A DNA stretch of 64,000 nucleotides from Streptomyces agglomeratus (GTDB taxonomy: Bacteria > Actinomycetota > Actinomycetes > Streptomycetales > Streptomycetaceae), in NCBI RefSeq assembly GCF_001746415.1, contig NZ_MEHJ01000001.1, positions 7,136,501 to 7,200,500 on the forward strand, written 5' to 3'. Position 1 is the first letter of the stretch. The number at the start of each line of letters is the position of its first letter. Shown here piece by piece: positions 61,001 to 64,000 of this stretch. The position numbers were made by a program, and so were the translations under genes. The notes under the pieces were generated by a model that worked only from the letters and a program-made list of their open reading frames with translations, was not told the DNA's origin and ran no database searches.

Positions 61001-61959
61001 CGCAGTTCGGCGCCGGTCATCGGACCGAGCGCGAACAGACCGTGCGAGAAGACGGACGCCAGCTCCGGGTGGTCGAGGCACCGGCCGCTGAAGTCGGCCC
61101 GTACGCCGAGCACCACGAGGCCCGGCGGCACGTCGTCCCCTTCGGGCGCGGGGGTGGCGAGCGCGGACAGCGCCGTGACGAACGCGCGCCGTTCGCTCTC
61201 GTCCGCGCACAGCGTGAACGTCTCCTCGAACTGGTCGACCAGCAGCACGAGACGCCCCCGCCCCGCCGTCGGCAGGCGTCGCACCGCGTCCGCGAGGGCC
61301 CGGGGCCGTACTCGAAGCGACTCCGGGCTCATCCCCAACTCGGCCCGCAGTGCCTCGCCCACGCACCGCAGGAGCTCCTTGAGCGGATGCGCGGTGGGCG
61401 TGCACAGCACCACCGGCCAGTTACTCGATCCCTCGACGGGGAGCGCGCCGCGCCGCAGCGCGGGCACCAGACCGGCCCTCAGCAGCGAGGACTTTCCCGC
61501 ACCCGAGGAGGCGACCACCGCGACGGGGCCGCTGCCGGCCCGTTCGGCCAGGCGGCCGACCAGCTCGGCCGTGGCCCGCTCGCGCCCGAAGAACCACTGC
61601 GCGTGCTCGGGGCCGAAGGCTGCGAGGCCGCGGTACGGGCACACCGCGTCGGCCGGGCCCGGCGGTTGGGGCGGCTGCGACGTCGCGGGCGTGGTGGTCG
61701 CCGACGCCGACGCTTCCGCGGGCCGGCGCGCGGACGGTACGTCGGCCACCAGCCGCACGAGGGCGCCGCCCGCGTCCAGTGCCTGGTCACAGCGCTCGGC
61801 CACGTCGGGTGTCGGCGGCTTGCCGCCGTTCTCGATCTTGCTGAGGTAGCCCTTGCTGTAGTGGATCGACCGGGCCAGCGCCGTGAGCGAGATGCCGCGC
61901 TCGCCGCGCAGGCGCCGCAGTTCTTCCCCGAAGGAGCGTGTGCCCCGAACCCCGTCCAT
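58054..61959 (-). CDS. HTH-STAND NTPase-WD40 protein
   Basis: ATG at 61959, 1,301 residues; TACCGT ends 7 nt upstream and no ribosome site is seen, so the mRNA is probably leaderless. Residues 8-66 are an XRE helix-turn-helix (RGISLTALARSIHYSKGYLS). Residues about 107-590 form an nSTAND1-type NTPase: CPYRGLAAFGPEHAQWFFGR, Walker A ASSGAGKSS near 150-158 and LLVDQFEETF. A transmembrane helix follows near 590 (LLVLLGALLVLALLAGG). Fourteen WD40 blades (about 650-1,270) suggest two seven-bladed propellers. STAND proteins oligomerise on sensing a ligand. Its gene is coupled to a secreted lysin. Confidence 0.9.
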   Translation of the reverse strand: MDGVRGTRSFGEELRRLRGERGISLTALARSIHYSKGYLSKIENGGKPPTPDVAERCDQALDAGGALVRLVADVPSARRPAEASASATTTPATSQPPQPPGPADAVCPYRGLAAFGPEHAQWFFGRERATAELVGRLAERAGSGPVAVVASSGAGKSSLLRAGLVPALRRGALPVEGSSNWPVVLCTPTAHPLKELLRCVGEALRAELGMSPESLRVRPRALADAVRRLPTAGRGRLVLLVDQFEETFTLCADESERRAFVTALSALATPAPEGDDVPPGLVVLGVRADFSGRCLDHPELASVFSHGLFALGPMTGAELRESITLPARRAGLSLEPGLVGLLLRDVGARSTGQGGRDDLTPASPGALPLLAHALLVTWQQRTGRTLTVTGYETTGGIHGAIARTAEAVFTRLHPAEREMARRVLVRLVQVGAGDGGADGGGDIDTATRRRTSRELLLEQLPDRHAVETALDAFVRARLITVDSDAVEITHEALLRAWPRLRRWIGTNRAGLLIHQQLAEAAAEWVRGDRDPGLLYRGTRLAAVREWAEQTDGRAELGPYEMQFLDASRAQEVAGKEARRRQVRTHRRLLVLLGALLVLALLAGGTAFHQRSRAVDERRVAQSQAMAVRSGALASGQPEASMRLAADAYRTAPTTEARGALLSTQAQYFAGRLGGHTGPVNAVAFSPGDKLLASASSDGTVRLWGGADHRRATDTLTGHGGPVIAVAFSPDDKLLASAGSDGTVRLWNLADRQPAGTLLGHGGAVRSVAFGPDGRTLVSGGADRTVRVWDVPRRRERATLRGHGDTVHAVAFGADGRSVASGGADRTVRIWDVRRHRIRATLTGHSDGVLGVAFSPDGNSLASGGADRTVRIWDVRRHRIRATLTGHSDDVNAVAYGADGASVVSAGGDGAAKVWDTASHRVTATLAGHTDYVLGAAVSGGHVVATAGFDRSVVLWDLDRTALTARPFAEAWQSAVAPDGGLVASASVDRTVKLWDLRRHGLLTTLTGHTGSVFGVAFSPDGHLLASASADRTVRLWDVRRHRLLTTLTGHTGSVFGVAFSPEGHLLASASADRTVRLWDVRRRTSLSTLTGHQDFANAVAFSPDGRTLATGGDDLTVRLWRVADRRTRAVLRGHTGSVRGVAYSRDGRTLASSGNDGTVRLWDSRRHSLTAALTGHSGAVRAVAFGPGTGTHAKTLASSGSDGTVRLWDTGRRSLTATLTGHSGAVWGVVFDPRTRALVSSSNDGTVRLWNTDVRAVSRAVSRFLSHQETAGSSTAAGFAAQSRRAGPTGTKPADRKPDGR
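58715..58966. repeat. 126-bp tandem duplication encoding WD40 blades
   Basis: Units starting at 58715 and 58841 are nearly identical over 126 bp (42 codons, one blade). A second pair starts at 59301 and 59427 with the same period. They indicate recent blade duplication or ongoing homogenisation. Confidence 0.9.
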
Positions 61960-62112
61960 GCGGGGCACGGTACAGGCCGATTACGATCAGTTTCCCTATG
62001 TAGTAACGCTTTTGCCTGAATTCGGGCCGGTGTGGCTTGTCTGCTTCGTCGGCAGGGTAGGGGGCCGGGTCCTGCCCGCGCGCTCGGACCGATCCGCCGG
62101 GGGGCGTCCTGG

Positions 62113-63459
62113 TCATGCCGCCGCTGCCCGCGGCCGTGCCGCCATCAGGGACAGCAGCGCACCCGCCCCGCACAGCGCGCCGACGCCCACCCACAGTGGA
62201 TCGTAGGAACCGAACGCGTCGCGTGCCGCGCCGCCCGCGAACGCGGCCAGTCCGGCGCCCAGTTGATGGGCCGCCCCGACCCAGCCGAAGACGATGGCGC
62301 TGTCCTCGCCGTACAACTCCCGGCAGAGTGCGAGCGTCGGCGGCACCGTGGCGACGTCGAGCAGACCGAAGAGCACGACGAAGACCACCAGGGGCGTCCC
62401 GATGCGCGCCGTGAGGACGAGGGGCAGGGCGAACAGGGTGAGGCCGCGCAGCGCGTAGTACGCGGCCAGCAGGTGACGGGGGTCGAGGCGGTCGGTCAGC
62501 CAGCCCGAGGCGACCGTTCCCGCGACGTTGAAGGCGCCGATCGTCGCGAGCAGCGACGAGGCGACCGTGGCCGGCATGCCGTGGTCGTGCGCGGCCGGGG
62601 TGAAGTGGGTCCACATGACGCCGTTCGTCGACGCGCCGCAGATCGCGAACGTCGCCGCCAGCAGCCAGAAGGGACCCGTGCGCGCCGACCGTGCGAACAC
62701 GTGAACGGTCCGCAGAGCGGCCCCGGGAACGATCGCGGACTGTTCCCGGGAAGTATCCGCGGCAGGCTCCGGAGCGCCGTACGGCCGTAGTCCGACGTCC
62801 CTCGGACGATCGCGCAGCAACAGGAGTACGAGCGGCAGCGCGACCAGCGCCGCCACCACGAGCGTCACCGTCCCGGTTCGCCACGCGTACCGCTCGGTGA
62901 TCCAGGACAGCGGCGGCAGGAACGCGAACTGCCCGAACACGCCGGCCGCGGTGAGCACGCCGGTGACCAGTCCCCGGCGGCGTACGAACCAGCGCTCGGT
63001 AACGGTCGCGGCGAACGCCATCGCCATCGCCATCGACCCGCACCCCGCACCGACCAGGACGCCCCAGGTGAATACGAACTGCCACGGCTGCGTCATCACC
63101 GTCGTGAACAGCGCACCCGTCGCGACGGCCCCCAGGGCGCCGCCCACGACCCGGCGCATCCCGAAGCGGTCCATCAGGGCGGCCGCGAACGGCGCGGTCA
63201 GGCCGTACAGAACCATGTTCACCGACGCGCCGAGCCCGATGGCGGAGCGCGACCAGCCGAACTCCCGGTGGAGCGGGCCGGTCAGCAGCCCCGCCAGGGT
63301 GGTGAACGCACCGGCCGTGACGATCGCGAGGGCGGCGACAGCGGCGACCAGCCAGGCCCGGTGCACCCGGGACCGTACCGGCGGCCGCCCGGGCGGGCCC
63401 GAGGACCGTGGCGGCCGTGCGTACGGACTGTCCGTGGACCGCATCCGAATCTCAACCAT
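62113..63459 (-). CDS. MFS transporter (monocarboxylate-transporter-like)
   Basis: ATG at 63459 (or 63444), 448 residues, twelve predicted helices. EFGWSRSAIGLGASVNMVLYG and the loop MDRFGMRRVVGG (A-like motif), plus RRRGLVTGVLTAAG, match the OFA/MCT-like MFS branch that moves carboxylates. The substrate is unknown. Divergent from the GlxA-type regulator, which may control it. Confidence 0.9.
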   Translation of the reverse strand: MVEIRMRSTDSPYARPPRSSGPPGRPPVRSRVHRAWLVAAVAALAIVTAGAFTTLAGLLTGPLHREFGWSRSAIGLGASVNMVLYGLTAPFAAALMDRFGMRRVVGGALGAVATGALFTTVMTQPWQFVFTWGVLVGAGCGSMAMAMAFAATVTERWFVRRRGLVTGVLTAAGVFGQFAFLPPLSWITERYAWRTGTVTLVVAALVALPLVLLLLRDRPRDVGLRPYGAPEPAADTSREQSAIVPGAALRTVHVFARSARTGPFWLLAATFAICGASTNGVMWTHFTPAAHDHGMPATVASSLLATIGAFNVAGTVASGWLTDRLDPRHLLAAYYALRGLTLFALPLVLTARIGTPLVVFVVLFGLLDVATVPPTLALCRELYGEDSAIVFGWVGAAHQLGAGLAAFAGGAARDAFGSYDPLWVGVGALCGAGALLSLMAARPRAAAA

Positions 63460-63530
63460 GCGTCCGACCCTGCGCCCGCGCCCGGCCCCGGACCAGTGGC
63501 GAGATCGCCGCGATGTGAAAGAATCTCGCC

Positions 63531-64000
63531 ATGCCGCTCGACCCGCCCACGCCACCACCGGCCCCGGCACCACCGGCCCCGGCACCACCGGCCCCGGCCT
63601 TCAGCAGCCCGGACGGCCGGCACCGCGTCGCGGTCCTGGTGCGTGACGGCCTGCTCACCATGGAGCTGGGCATCGTCCACCGCCTGTTCGGGCAGGCCGT
63701 CTCGGCCGCCGACGTACCCCTCTACGAGGTCCTGACCTGCACGCCCGAGCCCGGTGACGTACGTACGGACGCCGATGTCACGGTCCGTGTCACGCACGGC
63801 ACGGACATCCTCGCCGAGGCCGACACCGTGATCGTCCCGGCCTCCGACGAGGACTACACCCCGCGCACCGCGCCCCACCTCCCGCCCGCTCTGGCGAAGG
63901 CCCTGGCAGGGATCCGCCCCGACGCGCGCATCGCCTCCATCTGCACCGGCTCCTTCGTGCTCGCGGCGGCCGGGCTGCTCGACGGGAAGCGGGCGACGAC
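63531..64000 (+). CDS. GlxA-type AraC regulator (partial, runs off right edge)
   Basis: ATG at 63531; 156 codons visible. After a Pro/Ala N-terminus made by three 15-bp repeats (63554-63598), the DJ-1/PfpI-like amidotransferase domain begins (HRVAVLVRDGLLTMELG) and reaches the nucleophile elbow ASICTGSFVLAAAGLLDG. The C-terminal AraC helix-turn-helix should lie beyond the window. The Cys in the elbow is retained. Likely regulates the divergent MFS gene. Confidence 0.85.
   Translation, partial: MPLDPPTPPPAPAPPAPAPPAPAFSSPDGRHRVAVLVRDGLLTMELGIVHRLFGQAVSAADVPLYEVLTCTPEPGDVRTDADVTVRVTHGTDILAEADTVIVPASDEDYTPRTAPHLPPALAKALAGIRPDARIASICTGSFVLAAAGLLDGKRAT

Noticed and set aside
59137..62019. A 960-codon plus-strand frame
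   Set aside because: Antisense to the WD40 gene; its repetitiveness mirrors the WD40 repeats.

Overview
The window is high-GC actinobacterial DNA, almost certainly Streptomyces. The evidence is strong third-position G/C bias, many ATGA/GTGA stop-start overlaps, GTG starts, DmdR/IdeR-type iron boxes, an ANTAR regulator, a PAS-GAF-SpoIIE phosphatase, DUF5997 paired with a LysR-like protein, and a CpnT-like type VII effector. No rRNA, tRNA, CRISPR array, IS element or phage gene was seen. Functions come from reading motifs by eye; no database search was possible.

Layout. 1-1.5 kb: the start of a QuiC-like dehydroshikimate dehydratase, next to what looks like the C-terminal stub of a shikimate dehydrogenase. 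2.2-5.7 kb: a large secreted phosphodiester glycosidase/metallophosphoesterase, then a terminator and a 27-bp tandem repeat. 6-8 kb: PTS-type dihydroxyacetone kinase (dhaKLM). 8.3-16 kb: a conflict locus with a 1,553-residue type VII effector carrying two predicted toxin domains (papain-like deamidase and nucleic-acid deaminase), a HEAT-repeat protein that may be its immunity factor, and a P-loop NTPase. 16.2-24.7 kb: an L-rhamnose regulon, rhaI-rhaEW-rhaB-lutABC, divergent from rhaM. Each side has a near-identical promoter and LacI-type operator. It should convert rhamnose through DHAP and lactaldehyde/lactate to pyruvate.

24.9-31 kb: GNAT, CPBP protease, AI-2E transporter, SpoIIE phosphatase, DUF5997 and a LysR-like protein. 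31.1-40.5 kb: the most striking locus, eight co-directional genes encoding GH114 and spherulin-4/GH135-like glycosidases, two sugar-nucleotide SDRs, a nucleotidyltransferase, a polytopic membrane protein, a PelF-type GT4 glycosyltransferase and a secreted Agd3-like deacetylase. Its content parallels the fungal galactosaminogalactan (GAG) cluster (gt4c, uge3, sph3, ega3, agd3). I infer a bacterial GAG- or Pel-like exopolysaccharide operon.

40.9-43.7 kb: an isochorismatase-like protein lacking its catalytic Cys, an SfnB/DszC-like flavoprotein, a cysteine-free Rrf2 regulator with a candidate operator, and a small protein. 43.7-51.1 kb: iron-boxed siderophore genes, with a FhuF-like reductase divergent from ATP-grasp / IucA-IucC / IucA-IucC / PLP decarboxylase. 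This is the vibrioferrin pvsA-B-D-E order, with two tiny ORFs where pvsC would be. 51.3-56.7 kb: catalase, SRPBCC protein, FAD oxidoreductase, ANTAR regulator and GtrA protein. 56.8-62 kb: an HTH-STAND-WD40 protein (14 blades) translationally coupled to a secreted NlpC/P60 hydrolase and followed by a small secreted protein. 62-64 kb: an MFS transporter divergent from a GlxA-type regulator cut by the window edge.
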